Shown piece by piece: positions 1-8,481 of a DNA stretch of 64,000 nucleotides; positions within the stretch are counted from its first letter, which is position 1; every line of letters begins with the position of its first letter. The notes under the pieces were generated by a model, which saw only the letters and a program-made list of their open reading frames with translations, had not been told where the DNA came from and searched no databases. The position numbers were made by a program, and so were the translations under genes. The DNA is from Acrocarpospora corrugata (lineage in GTDB: Bacteria; Actinomycetota; Actinomycetes; Streptosporangiales; Streptosporangiaceae), in contig NZ_BLAD01000058.1 of the NCBI RefSeq assembly GCF_009687845.1, positions 55,363 through 119,362 on the forward strand, given 5' to 3'.

Positions 1-299
1 CCGCCTGGGACGCGCTCTTCCAGAACCGGGGGCCGTGCTTCGTCCGGATCCGGCTGAAGAACGGGGGCTGGGCGGGCGGTTGGTACGGCTCCAGATCCCG
101 CGCCTCCGCCTACCCGCAGCCGGGAGACCTGTTCCTGGAGTCGCAGTACCGGATGAAACCCGACGGCTCCTTCGGCCCGCGCATCCCGGGCACCGGCGGC
201 CTGTACGTCAAGACGGCCGACATCGACCTGCTGGAGATCCTCGAACCCCGCGCCCGCCCCGAAGAAGGAGCCGCCGATGCCCAGCCCCGACCCCGATGA
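1..299 (+). CDS. DUF6338 family protein, C-terminal part
   Basis: Only the last 98 or so codons are present; the frame is open from base 3 to the TGA at 297-299. The visible part begins AWDALFQNRGPCFVRIRL and continues with a WxGGWYGS motif and a YPQPGDLFLE motif, which I recognise from the C-terminal half of DUF6338 proteins of actinobacteria. The function of that family is not known to me. The end overlaps the start of the small ORF at 277 by 23 bases, so the two are probably co-translated. Confidence 0.7.
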   Translation, partial: AWDALFQNRGPCFVRIRLKNGGWAGGWYGSRSRASAYPQPGDLFLESQYRMKPDGSFGPRIPGTGGLYVKTADIDLLEILEPRARPEEGAADAQPRPR

Positions 300-450
300 C
301 TACCCGGACCTCGACGACATCGACGCCTGGGCGGGCTCGCCGCGCGGCTGCCACCACCCGAAGGAGACGGTGTCGGAGGCCGACTCGATCCCCCCGGACG
401 AACCGCCAGGCGTGTCCATCCCCGTCGAGCCCGAGCCCGAGCCGGGCTGA
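277..450 (+). CDS. Small acidic hypothetical protein (57 aa)
   Basis: ATG at 277 is preceded by AAGGAG at 265-270, a good ribosome binding site with six-base spacing. The 57-residue product is acidic, rich in Asp, Glu and Pro, begins MPSPDPDDYPDLDDIDAW and ends in a PVEPEPEPEPG-like tail. It has no signal peptide or membrane segment. It overlaps the DUF6338 gene in a different frame, and translational coupling is likely. It lies end to end with the response regulator gene on the other strand, which begins at the next base. I know no function; the gene is supported by the RBS and the operon-like overlap. Confidence 0.55.
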   Translation: MPSPDPDDYPDLDDIDAWAGSPRGCHHPKETVSEADSIPPDEPPGVSIPVEPEPEPG

Positions 451-1122
451 TCAGATGAGCTGGTAGAGCAGCTCGGGCCGGCCGAGGTTGCCGTACTGGG
501 GGAGCCGCCGGGTGACGCCGGTCTCGGTGAGGTGTTCCAGGTAGCGGCGGGCCGTCACCCTCGACACCCCGACGGAGGCGGCGACCGCCTGGGCCGACAG
601 GCCGTCGGTGGTGTTCCTGAGTTCGGCGACCACGGCTTCCAGGGTCGGCCGCGTCAGCCCTTTCGGCAGGTGCGAGCGGGTTGGGCCGCGCAGCGCCGCG
701 AGCGCGTCGTCGACCTCGCCCTGGCCGCTCGCCTCGCCGGACACGTCGACCGAGGAGCGGAACCGCGCGTACTGCCGGAGCTTCTCGCTGAGCGCGGCGA
801 AGGTGAACGGCTTGAGCAGGTACTGCGCCACGCCCGCCGACACCGCCGACCTGACCACCGACAGGTCGCGGGCCGAGGTGATGACGATGACGTCGCAGAG
901 GATGCCGGCGCCCCGGACGGCGCGGCAGACGTCCAGCCCGTGCATGTCGGGCAGATACAGGTCCAGCAGGATCAGGTCGACCGGACGCCGGCGCAGGAAG
1001 CGCAGCGCCTCGCCGCCGGAGCGGACCACGCCGGCGACCTCGAAACCGGGCACCCGCTCCACGTAGACGCGGTTCGCCTCGGCCGTGATCTCCTCATCCT
1101 CCACCACCAGCACCGAGATCAT
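451..1122 (-). CDS. CitB/DcuR-type response regulator
   Basis: A 223-aa response regulator. The receiver domain (about residues 1-120) has the acidic pocket VEDEE near residue 8, phospho-acceptor Asp54 in LILLDLYLPD and the conserved Lys in LLKPF. The C-terminal part (about 150-223) is a DNA-binding winged-helix-like region (ASVGVSRVTARRYLEHL) typical of the CitB/DcuR/MalR group. Its ATG overlaps the TGA of the kinase gene (ATGA), so the pair is translated together. With the C4-dicarboxylate transporter gene transcribed divergently from the kinase, it probably activates dctA in response to organic acids; the target is inferred from position. Confidence 0.9.
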   Translation of the reverse strand: MISVLVVEDEEITAEANRVYVERVPGFEVAGVVRSGGEALRFLRRRPVDLILLDLYLPDMHGLDVCRAVRGAGILCDVIVITSARDLSVVRSAVSAGVAQYLLKPFTFAALSEKLRQYARFRSSVDVSGEASGQGEVDDALAALRGPTRSHLPKGLTRPTLEAVVAELRNTTDGLSAQAVAASVGVSRVTARRYLEHLTETGVTRRLPQYGNLGRPELLYQLI

Positions 1123-2696
1123 GACGTGCTCCGTTCCGGCAGCGGGAGCCGTACCGTGAAGACGGCGCCGGGATCGCCGGTCACCTCGATCGTGCCGCCC
1201 AGGCGGCGCACGGCCTGCGCGACCAGGGACAATCCGAGGCCGCGCCCGCTGCCCTTGGTCGTCCAGCCGCGCTGGTACGCCTCCGTGACCGCGGCCGGGT
1301 GGAGTCCCCGGCCGCTGTCGGCGACCCGGATCAGGCAGCTCCCTTCCGACGCGCCCAGATGTACGGTCACCCGGGCGGGCGGTGTGCCGGACATGGCCGC
1401 CTCCACCGCGTTGTCGATCAGGTTGCCGAGGATCGCCACCAGGTCGTGCGCGTCCAGCCCGACGTCGTCCAGCTCGCTCTCCTGGCTGATCGACAGCTCG
1501 ACGCCGCGCTCGCCCGCCTGGGCCGACTTGCCGAGCAGCAGCGCCGCCAGCACCGGCTCGCGGACGGCGGCCACGACCCGGTCGGTGAGTTCCTGGGCGG
1601 CCCGCAGTTCCTCGGTGGCGAACGCGACGGCCTGTTCCGGGCGGCCCAGTTCGACCAGGGTGATCACGGTGTGCAGGCGGTTGGCCGATTCGTGCGCGGC
1701 CGAGCGCAGCGCCTCGGCGAAGCCGCGTTCCGCGTCGAGCTGGCCGGTCACGGCCTGGAGTTCGGTGTGGTCGCGCAAGGTGACCACCGTACCGAGGGAG
1801 CGGGCGCCGGCACGCACCGCCGCGACGCTGACCAGCAGGACGCGGTCGCCGGTCAGGTGGATCTCGTCGGTGCGGTCGCCGCCGGAGGCCAGCTGTTCGG
1901 TGAGGGACGGCGGCAGGCCCAGGGCGGTGACCTGGCGGCCCTCCGCGTCCGGGGGGAGGGCGAGCAGTTCGCGGGCGCCGTCGTTGCACAGGGTGAGCGC
2001 GCCCCGGCTGTCGACCAGGAGCAGTCCTTCGCGGACGGCGTGCAGGATCGCCTCGTGGTAGTCGTACATCCGGCCCAGTTCGGTCGGCCCGAGGCCGTGC
2101 GTGTGCCGCCGCAGCCGCCGCCCGGCCAGGTAGGTGCCCGCCGTCCCGGCCGCGAGGCCGAGTAGCGCGGCGATCCCGGCCGCGCCGACCTGCTCGCGCA
2201 GCCTGTCGCTGATCTTCTCGACCGTGATTCCGGCGCTGACCAGCGCCCTGACCCGGCCCTCGGCGTCCCGGACGGGCGTGACCGTGCGGATGGAGGGGCC
2301 GAGCGTGCCGGTGTAGGTCTCGCTGACCGTCCGCCCCTCCCGCGCGGGCGCGATGGTGCCCAGGTAGCGCCTGCCGATCTCGGCCGGGCGTGGGTGGGTG
2401 TAGCGGATGCCGTCCGGGCTCATGATGGTGATGAAGTCGACCTTGGTCTCCGCCCGGACCCGCTCCGCGTACGGCTGGAGCGCCGCGGACGGATCGGGAT
2501 CGGCGAGCGCGGCCAGCACGGACGGGGAGCCGGCCACGCTGACCGCCACCGCCCTGGTCACCGCGGTGGCGTCCGCGGCCACCAGATCGCGCGCCTGGAA
2601 GAAGCCCATCGCGGAGCCGGCGGCCACGGTCACCGTCACGACGATGATCTGGAGGGCGAGCATCTGCCTCGCCACACTCCACTGCCGCAACCGCAT
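1119..2696 (-). CDS. CitA/DcuS-type sensor histidine kinase
   Basis: A 525-aa membrane sensor kinase. TM1 is at about residues 13-33, an extracytoplasmic PDC-like sensor at 35-170, TM2 at about 175-195, a PAS domain at about 210-310, then a phospho-acceptor region with AAHESANRLHTV matching the HE-N-LH box of the CitA/DcuS family. The ATPase domain shows LGNLIDNAVEAA (N box), DSGRGL (G1) and GRGLGLSL (G2). I chose the ATG at 2696 (MRLRQWSV), with GAGGAA about 12 bases upstream; an in-frame GTG at 2708 sits directly on that purine run and is less likely. It probably senses C4-dicarboxylates or citrate for the adjacent regulator and transporter. Confidence 0.9.
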   Translation of the reverse strand: MRLRQWSVARQMLALQIIVVTVTVAAGSAMGFFQARDLVAADATAVTRAVAVSVAGSPSVLAALADPDPSAALQPYAERVRAETKVDFITIMSPDGIRYTHPRPAEIGRRYLGTIAPAREGRTVSETYTGTLGPSIRTVTPVRDAEGRVRALVSAGITVEKISDRLREQVGAAGIAALLGLAAGTAGTYLAGRRLRRHTHGLGPTELGRMYDYHEAILHAVREGLLLVDSRGALTLCNDGARELLALPPDAEGRQVTALGLPPSLTEQLASGGDRTDEIHLTGDRVLLVSVAAVRAGARSLGTVVTLRDHTELQAVTGQLDAERGFAEALRSAAHESANRLHTVITLVELGRPEQAVAFATEELRAAQELTDRVVAAVREPVLAALLLGKSAQAGERGVELSISQESELDDVGLDAHDLVAILGNLIDNAVEAAMSGTPPARVTVHLGASEGSCLIRVADSGRGLHPAAVTEAYQRGWTTKGSGRGLGLSLVAQAVRRLGGTIEVTGDPGAVFTVRLPLPERSTS

Positions 2697-2822
2697 CCGC
2701 CGGCTCACTTCCTCGGGCTCACTTCGGTGATGAACGAAATGTACGCAATGGTGACCGCTGTCAGCGCCCGGGCGCATAGTCGCTCAACTGACCACCCCTT
2801 CTCCACCGGGAGAGTGAGCGCC

Positions 2823-4190
2823 ATGTCCGCCCCCACGGAAGCCCCCCAGGCCCCGGTCCCCGAACGCCGGGACCGGACCCGCTACCTCTACCTCGCCGTC
2901 ATCGTCGCCGCCCTCGCCGGGATCGCGGTCGGATTCATCGCCCCCGACCTCGGCAAGGAGCTGAAGCCGCTGGGCACCGCGTTCGTGGCGCTGATCAAGA
3001 TGATGATCAGCCCGATCATCTTCTGCACCATCGTGCTCGGCGTCGGCTCGGTCGCCAAGGCCGCCAAGGTCGGCCGGGTCGGCGGCCTGGCGCTCGGCTA
3101 CTTCCTGGTGATGTCCACGGTCGCGCTCGCCATCGGCTTGGTCGTCGGGAATCTCGTCGACCCGGGGCAGGGGCTGCAGCTGACCGACGAGCTCCGCCAG
3201 GCCGCCGCCGCCGAGGCGGCCAAGGGCGGCGAGAGCGACACGACGGCGTTCCTGCTCGGCATCATCCCGGCCACCATCGTGTCGGCGTTCACCGAGGGGC
3301 AGGTCCTGCAGACCCTGCTGGTCGCCCTGTTCGCCGGTTTCGCCCTCCAGGGCATGGGGGAGCGGGCGGCGCCCATCCTCACCGGCATCGGGCACATCCA
3401 GCGGCTCGTCTTCCGCATCCTCGCCATGATCATGTGGGCGGCCCCGGTCGGCGCGTTCGGCGCCATGGCGGCGGTGGTCGGCGCGACCGGCGTGGACGCG
3501 CTCACCAGCCTCGGCGTCATCATGCTCAGCTTCTACGCGACCTGCCTGCTCTTCGTCTTCCTCATCCTGGGCCCGATGCTCCAACTGGTCGCCCGGATCA
3601 ACGTGCTGTCCCTGTTCGGGTATCTGCGGCGCGAGTTCCTGCTCATCCTGTCCACCTCCTCCTCCGAGTCGGCGCTGCCACGACTGATCGCCAAGATGGA
3701 GCACCTGGGCGTCAGCCGCCCGGTCGTCGGCATCACCGTGCCGACCGGCTACTCCTTCAACCTGGACGGGACCGCCATTTACCTGACCATGGCCACCCTG
3801 TTCGTGGCCAGCGCCACCGGCGCCCCCCTCGCCATCGGCGAGCAGCTGTCCCTGCTGGCCTTCATGATGATCGCCTCCAAGGGCGCGGCCGGGGTGACCG
3901 GCGCGGGCATGGCGACCCTGGCCAGCGGCCTCCAGTCGCACCGCCCCGAACTGGTCGACGGAGTCGGCCTCATCGTCGGCATCGACCGCTTCATGTCCGA
4001 GGCCCGCGCCCTGACCAACTTCGCCGGCAACGCGGTGGCCACCGTCCTGGTCGGCAGCTGGACGGGCGAGTTCGACCGCGCCAGGGCCGTGGAGGTCCTC
4101 GCCGGCCGGGACCCGTTCGACGAGACGACCCTCCTGGACGAGCACGACTCCCCGGCGCAGGAGCCGGTGCCCGCGTCCCACCCGGGCTGA
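2823..4190 (+). CDS. dctA: C4-dicarboxylate:cation symporter DctA
   Basis: A 455-aa member of the dicarboxylate/amino acid:cation symporter (DAACS) family, imports succinate, fumarate or malate across the inner membrane. Hallmarks are the serine-rich motif STSSSESALPRL (about residue 278), TGYSFNLDGTAIYL, SKGAAGVTGAG and DRFMSEARALTN, which build the substrate and sodium sites of the family. Hydrophobic helices fill the rest of the protein. ATG 2823 has a GGGAG-type RBS; an in-frame GTG at 2814 is possible. It is divergent from the CitAB-type two-component genes, which are its likely regulators. Substrate is assigned by family and context; a glutamate-type specificity is not excluded. Confidence 0.88.
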   Translation: MSAPTEAPQAPVPERRDRTRYLYLAVIVAALAGIAVGFIAPDLGKELKPLGTAFVALIKMMISPIIFCTIVLGVGSVAKAAKVGRVGGLALGYFLVMSTVALAIGLVVGNLVDPGQGLQLTDELRQAAAAEAAKGGESDTTAFLLGIIPATIVSAFTEGQVLQTLLVALFAGFALQGMGERAAPILTGIGHIQRLVFRILAMIMWAAPVGAFGAMAAVVGATGVDALTSLGVIMLSFYATCLLFVFLILGPMLQLVARINVLSLFGYLRREFLLILSTSSSESALPRLIAKMEHLGVSRPVVGITVPTGYSFNLDGTAIYLTMATLFVASATGAPLAIGEQLSLLAFMMIASKGAAGVTGAGMATLASGLQSHRPELVDGVGLIVGIDRFMSEARALTNFAGNAVATVLVGSWTGEFDRARAVEVLAGRDPFDETTLLDEHDSPAQEPVPASHPG

Positions 4191-4196
4191 GCCCGG

Positions 4197-4829
4197 TCAG
4201 CCGAGGACGCCGCGGTCGTAGGCCGCGGCCACCGCGGCGGCGCGGTCCTTGACGCCGAGCTTGGCGTAGATGTGGGTGAGGTGGCTCTTGACGGTGGCCT
4301 CGCTGATGAACAGGATCGCGGCGATCTCGCGGTTGCCGGTGCCCTTGGCGACCAGGTGCAGGACTTCGCGTTCGCGGCCGCTGAGCGCGGCGCTGACGGG
4401 GGCCCTGACCCGGGAGACCAGGCGGGAGGCGATGGCGGGGGACAGGACCGTCCGGCCTTCTGCCGCGGCGCGGACGGCGGTGAACAGTTCGTCGCGCGGG
4501 GCGTCCTTGAGCAGGTATCCGGTGGCGCCGGCCTCGATCGCGGGGATGGTGTCGGAGTCGGTGTCGTAGGTGGTGAGCACCAGGACCTTGGCGCGCAGGC
4601 GGCGGCGGGACAGTTCCTTGATGGCGTCCACGCCGCCGCCGCCGGGCATCCGCAGATCCATCAGGACCACGTCGGGGTCTAATCGGGTGGCCAGGTCGAC
4701 CGCTTCGACGCCGTCCTGGGCCTCGCCGAGGACGCGGAAACCGGCCGAGGAGGCGAAGATGCCGAGCAGGCCGTGCCGGACGACGGGATGGTCGTCGACG
4801 ATCAGGAGGGTGATGACGGGTTCAGTCAT
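4197..4829 (-). CDS. NarL/LuxR-type response regulator
   Basis: A 210-aa regulator with receiver domain (residues 5-120; acidic pair VDDH at 11-14, phospho-acceptor Asp58 in VVLMDLRMPGG, Lys in LLKDAP) and a C-terminal LuxR-type helix-turn-helix (LSGREREVLHLVAKG, then EATVKSHLTHIYAKLGV). Its ATG lies inside the last codons of the kinase gene (8-base overlap), so the pair is coupled. It is the last gene of the four-gene ABC exporter/two-component operon and probably controls that operon, perhaps through the palindrome at 7799-7816. Confidence 0.93.
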   Translation of the reverse strand: MTEPVITLLIVDDHPVVRHGLLGIFASSAGFRVLGEAQDGVEAVDLATRLDPDVVLMDLRMPGGGGVDAIKELSRRRLRAKVLVLTTYDTDSDTIPAIEAGATGYLLKDAPRDELFTAVRAAAEGRTVLSPAIASRLVSRVRAPVSAALSGREREVLHLVAKGTGNREIAAILFISEATVKSHLTHIYAKLGVKDRAAAVAAAYDRGVLG

Positions 4830-6096
4830 TGCGCAACAACGGTACCCGGGCCGAGACGGCGGTGCCCGTCCCCGGCTCCGACTCGATCTCGACGGTGCCG
4901 GCCACGCGTTCGGCCCGGGCGCGCATGCCGTCCAGACCGAAACCGCCGAGGCTGCCGCGCGGGGGGACCGAGCGCGGGTCGAAGCCGCGGCCGTCGTCGC
5001 GGACGTCCAGGCTCACCTCGTCGTCCATGTAGGACAGGGTGACGCCGACCCTGGCCGGGCGGGCGTGCCGGCCGGCGTTGGCGAGCGCCTCCTGGGCGAT
5101 GCGGAGCAGGGCGGCCTCGATCTCGTGGTGCAGCTGTTCCGCCGCTCCGGTGACGGTGAAGCCGGCCCGGACGCCCGTCGACTCCGACCAGGCCACCACG
5201 ATCTTCTCCAGCGCCTCGGGCAGCTCGTCGTGCTGCAGCGGGGCCGGGCCGAGGTTGTGGACCGAGCGGCGGGCCTCGCCGAGGCTCTGCCTGGCCAGGA
5301 CGGCCGCCCGCTCGATGTAGTCGCGGGTGGTGGCGGGCTCGGCGCTGTCGGCCGCCGCCTGGAGCTGGGTGACGATGCCGGCCAGCCCCTGGGCGATGGT
5401 GTCGTGGATCTCGGCGGCCAGGCGGCGCCGCTCGTCGTGCACGCCCGCCTCCCTGGCCTGGACGAGGAGCTGCGCGTGCAGGCCGGCGTTCTCCAGCAGC
5501 GCCTGCTCCAGCTTGGCGTTGGCGCTCCGCAGTTCCGCGATGGTGTCGGTCTTGGCCTGGGTGTTCTCGCCCGCCTTGACGGAGAAGTGGTGGAGCAGCA
5601 GGACGAACGCGCAGCTGATCGCGAAGAGCGCGGCGAAGCCCGCCCACTCGTTCGCGCCGGTCAGCGGGAATCCGCCGACGGTGGCCCCGGCCATCGGCAC
5701 CGCCGTGGCGAGCAGCCCGGCCCGCACCCGGCGGGGCGGCAGCCAGCGGTCGGCGTCGTAGTAGCCGATCAGCGCGTAGATGGCGAAGATCGGGTTCAGC
5801 CAGGAGAGGGTGAAGGAGAGCATGTACCGGATGGCGTAGTACGCCTGGCTGGCCGCCCCGATCCCGGCCCGGCCCGGGGCGGTCCTGCTCCACCACAGTT
5901 GCAGCGCGAGCGCGGCGCCCGCCAGCGCCACCGTCCAGTTCCGCTCGGCGCCGGCGCGGAGCAGATCGGTGGTGGCCGCCGTGGCCACGGCGGCGATGCC
6001 CAGCAGCAGGTACGGCGCCCACCGGTAGAACTGCTCCCAGCGCGCCTCCACCGGCACCGCGTCACTCGTCACCGGACCAGTCTGCGGGCTGATCAT
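4822..6096 (-). CDS. DesK/NarX-type sensor histidine kinase
   Basis: A 424-aa kinase. The N-terminal 170 residues hold about five to six hydrophobic segments without a large external loop, so it is an intramembrane-type sensor. A coiled stretch (AELRSANAKLEQALLENAG, about 187-205) leads to the HisKA_3 dimerisation box ERRRLAAEIHDTIAQGL with His231. The ATPase domain has EALANAGRHA, DDGRGFDP and GGFGLDGMRARAE. ATG 6096 overlaps the TGA of the permease gene (ATGA). The co-transcribed exporter genes suggest it senses a membrane-active or exported compound, as in LiaS, DesK or YxdK-like modules; the signal is unknown. Confidence 0.92.
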   Translation of the reverse strand: MISPQTGPVTSDAVPVEARWEQFYRWAPYLLLGIAAVATAATTDLLRAGAERNWTVALAGAALALQLWWSRTAPGRAGIGAASQAYYAIRYMLSFTLSWLNPIFAIYALIGYYDADRWLPPRRVRAGLLATAVPMAGATVGGFPLTGANEWAGFAALFAISCAFVLLLHHFSVKAGENTQAKTDTIAELRSANAKLEQALLENAGLHAQLLVQAREAGVHDERRRLAAEIHDTIAQGLAGIVTQLQAAADSAEPATTRDYIERAAVLARQSLGEARRSVHNLGPAPLQHDELPEALEKIVVAWSESTGVRAGFTVTGAAEQLHHEIEAALLRIAQEALANAGRHARPARVGVTLSYMDDEVSLDVRDDGRGFDPRSVPPRGSLGGFGLDGMRARAERVAGTVEIESEPGTGTAVSARVPLLRND

Positions 6097-6833
6097 TCCC
6101 AGCGGAACCATCGGACGGCGGCGGCGATCAGGACGACGGTCCAGCCCGCCATCACGCCCAGCAGCGACCAGCTGGGCCAGCCGCCCCGCATCGCCTGGTC
6201 GAGCGCCTGCGCGGCCGCCCCGAACGGGGTGAGCTCGATGATCCGCTGGGCGATCTCCGGCAGGACCTGGACGGGTCCCCACAACCCCGCGGTGATGACC
6301 AGCGGGAAGAAGGCGATCGTGCCGGCCGTGGTGGCGAGCCGCGTGGTCGGGACGATCGCGGCGATGATCGTGCCCAGCGCGAGCGCCACCAGGACGGCGA
6401 GCACGAGGGCCACCAGGTAGCCGGGGAGGTGCCGGGGGAGCGGCACGCCGTGCAGGATCCCGCCCAGGGCGAGCACGAGGACGGCCGAGCCGAGGGCGAT
6501 CCCGGTGTGGACCAGGATCTGCGCCGTCAGGAGGGTGAGCGGCCGTACCGGTGTGGTGGACATGCGCCGCAGGATTCCCTGCTCCCGGTAGCCGACCAGG
6601 AACCCCGGCATGACCTGCGTCCCAGACATGATCACGGCGAGCAGCAGCAGCGCGGGGACGTAGGCGTCGACCATGCGCAGGCCGCCCAGCGCCGGGTCGG
6701 CCGCCCGGAAGGACGGCAGCAGGCCGAGGACGGCCAGCAGCAGCGGCGGGAAGGCCACGACCCAGAACACCCCCGCCCGGTTGCGGCCGATCAGGCGGGC
6801 TTCTGTGGTCAGTACGGCGGTGGCGGCGGACAT
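6093..6833 (-). CDS. ABC-2 type exporter permease
   Basis: A 246-aa ABC-2 family permease with about six transmembrane helices (segments near 20-40, 58-75, 105-130, 138-165, 170-190, 220-242). The short cytoplasmic motif YREQGILRRMSTTPVRP between helices 2 and 3 is typical of DrrB/NodJ-type permeases. It sits one base after the ATPase gene and overlaps the kinase gene, so all four genes form one unit. With the ATPase it should form an exporter of a drug, lipid or peptide; the substrate cannot be read from the sequence. Confidence 0.92.
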   Translation of the reverse strand: MSAATAVLTTEARLIGRNRAGVFWVVAFPPLLLAVLGLLPSFRAADPALGGLRMVDAYVPALLLLAVIMSGTQVMPGFLVGYREQGILRRMSTTPVRPLTLLTAQILVHTGIALGSAVLVLALGGILHGVPLPRHLPGYLVALVLAVLVALALGTIIAAIVPTTRLATTAGTIAFFPLVITAGLWGPVQVLPEIAQRIIELTPFGAAAQALDQAMRGGWPSWSLLGVMAGWTVVLIAAAVRWFRWE

Positions 6834-6834
6834 G

Positions 6835-7740
6835 TCAGTTCTCCCGCTCGGTGAGGTGGAGGAAGGTGTCGTCGAGGGTCGGCGTGGTGACCTGGAGCTG
6901 ATGTGCCGTGATCTGGTGCCGGGCGAGCAGGGCGATCAGCGTCCCGACGGTCTCGTCCGTGCCGCGTACGGTCACCTGGCCGTTCTCGGCCTGCCGGACG
7001 GACACGACCGCGGGCAGCGCGGCCAGGTCGAGGTCGCCGACGGGCTGGGAGGGGGTGAAGGTGATGACCGTGACTCCGTCGGTGTGGCGGATCAGCCCGG
7101 CGGGTGTGTCGAGGGCGACGACCTTGCCGGCGTTGATCACGGCGATCCGGTCGCAGAGGTGCTGGGCTTCCTCCATGAAGTGCGTGACCAGCAGGACGGT
7201 CACGCCCGAGGCCCGGACGTCCTCGACCAGCTGCCAGGTGTCGCGGCGGGCGCGCGGATCCAGCCCCGTGGTGAGCTCGTCCAGCACGACGATCCTGGGG
7301 GAGCCGATGAGGGCGAGCGCGATGAACAGGCGCTGCTTCTGCCCGCCGGAGAGTTTGCCGAAGCGGATGTCGAGCCGGTCGGTCAGGCCGAGCGTCTCGG
7401 CCAGCGTCCGCCAGTCGGCCGGGGCCGGATAGAAGGCGCTGTAGAGCACCAGCGCCTCGCGCACGGTCAGGTTCTCCTGGAGCGCGCTCTGCTGGAGCTG
7501 CACGCCGAGGAGCTGGGTGACCCGCTTGCGGTCGGCGAGCGGGTCCAGCCCGGCCACCCGCACCCGCCCGGCGTCGGGCACCCGCAGCCCCGCGACGCAC
7601 TCGACGGTGCTCGTCTTGCCGGCGCCGTTCGGGCCGAGCACGCCGAAGATCTCGCCTTCCTCGACCGCGAAGGAGACCCCGTCGACCGCGGCCCGGCCCC
7701 CGTAGGACTTGCGCAGTTCGGTGACTTCGATGATGGGCAT
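6835..7740 (-). CDS. ABC transporter ATP-binding protein (DrrA-type)
   Basis: A 301-aa ATPase with Walker A GPNGAGKTS (about residue 36), Q-loop QLLGVQLQQSAL, signature LSGGQKQRL, Walker B RIVVLDELTTGLDP and His switch VTHFMEEA. Walker B has the less common order DELTTG, where Glu is still the catalytic base. The last 80 residues form the C-terminal extension seen in drug-export DrrA/CcmA-type subunits. It is the first gene of the operon. The start has the 18-bp palindrome about 60 bases upstream. Confidence 0.93.
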   Translation of the reverse strand: MPIIEVTELRKSYGGRAAVDGVSFAVEEGEIFGVLGPNGAGKTSTVECVAGLRVPDAGRVRVAGLDPLADRKRVTQLLGVQLQQSALQENLTVREALVLYSAFYPAPADWRTLAETLGLTDRLDIRFGKLSGGQKQRLFIALALIGSPRIVVLDELTTGLDPRARRDTWQLVEDVRASGVTVLLVTHFMEEAQHLCDRIAVINAGKVVALDTPAGLIRHTDGVTVITFTPSQPVGDLDLAALPAVVSVRQAENGQVTVRGTDETVGTLIALLARHQITAHQLQVTTPTLDDTFLHLTEREN

Positions 7741-7798
7741 GCGTCAATGATCACGTCCGGCGTCCCGGCCGCGCATCGGCCATCGCGCTCGCCCCGGC

Positions 7799-7816
7799 AT
7801 CATCCGATCGGATGAT
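7799..7816. promoter_or_regulatory. Perfect 18-bp palindrome upstream of the ABC/two-component operon
   Basis: ATCATCCGATCGGATGAT is a perfect palindrome 59 bases upstream of the ATPase start codon at 7740. Such a site at this distance is likely an operator or activator site, most simply for the NarL-type regulator encoded at the end of the operon. It lies between the end of the XRE gene and the ATPase start in otherwise GC-rich spacer. Confidence 0.55.
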
Positions 7817-7837
7817 CGCGGGGTACGACCCGGGCGG

Positions 7838-8476
7838 TCAGCCGTTCGGCTGGTCGCCGTAGGCGGTGACGGAGAGGAAGCGGATGGGGAGTTCCACGAG
7901 TTCGTGCGGGCCGTGGGCGCCCTCGCCGTCGAGCTGGAGGGCGTCGCCGGGGCGCATGGTGTACTGGGCTTCGCCGTGGCCGTACACCATGACGCCTTCC
8001 AGCAGGTAGATGAGTTCGGTGCCGGGGTGCTGGAAGAGGGGGAAGACCTCGCTGGACTCGGTGAGGGTGACCAGGACGGCTTCCATGCGTTTGTGGGGGC
8101 CGCGGAGCGCGCCGAGCAGTTCGTAGAGGTGGCCGACCCTGCTGCCCTGGCGGACGATGCGCGCGCCGTGACCGGCCGGGACGAAGACCGCTTCGCGGGT
8201 GGTGTCGACGCCGCGGAACAGGGCGGTGACGGGGATGTCGAGGCCGGCGGCCAGCCGGGCGAGCGTGGTCAGGCTGCACGAGGTCTGGGCGTTCTCGATT
8301 TTGGAGAGCATCGCCTTGGAGATGCCGATGCGGGCGGCCATCTCCGCCACCGACAGCCCGGCGGCGGTCCGGTAGCGGCGGACCTGCTGGGCGATGGCGG
8401 CCTCCAGGCTGGCCGGTCCTGTCTCCTGATCGGGGTCGATCTCGCGGGAGTCGTGGGGCTGACGGTCGGTGGCCAT
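7838..8476 (-). CDS. XRE-family regulator with C-terminal cupin (PuuR-like)
   Basis: A 212-aa protein with an N-terminal HTH_3 domain (about 28-85: RYRTAAGLSVAEMAARIG, then KAMLSKIENAQTS) and a C-terminal cupin_2 domain (about 130-205: HPGTELIYLLEGVMVYGHG, PGDALQLDGEGAHGP). This architecture is common in repressors of amine and amino-acid metabolism, where the cupin binds the ligand. ATG 8476 has AGGA eight bases upstream; an in-frame ATG at 8485 overlaps the oxidase stop codon as ATGA and is an alternative. It is the last gene of the glnT operon and probably regulates it. Confidence 0.88.
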   Translation of the reverse strand: MATDRQPHDSREIDPDQETGPASLEAAIAQQVRRYRTAAGLSVAEMAARIGISKAMLSKIENAQTSCSLTTLARLAAGLDIPVTALFRGVDTTREAVFVPAGHGARIVRQGSRVGHLYELLGALRGPHKRMEAVLVTLTESSEVFPLFQHPGTELIYLLEGVMVYGHGEAQYTMRPGDALQLDGEGAHGPHELVELPIRFLSVTAYGDQPNG

Positions 8477-8481
8477 GGCCC

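Noticed and set aside
532..2061. Long plus-strand open frames (up to 509 aa) opposite the CitAB-type genes
   Set aside because: They are antisense shadows of high-GC coding DNA; composition is Arg/Ala/Pro/Ser-rich without domains, whereas the minus strand encodes a clear kinase and regulator.
451..2682. 743-aa minus-strand frame covering both two-component genes
   Set aside because: Only its last 223 codons are the real regulator; the upstream part is an out-of-frame reading of the kinase gene.
2784..4181. 465-aa minus-strand frame opposite dctA
   Set aside because: Low-complexity Gly/Asp/Glu/Arg composition with no motif; dctA on the plus strand accounts for the region.
4570..6420. 616-aa plus-strand frame opposite the DesK-type kinase
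   Set aside because: Arg/Gly/Asp-rich shadow with no domain; the kinase and permease on the minus strand are certain.
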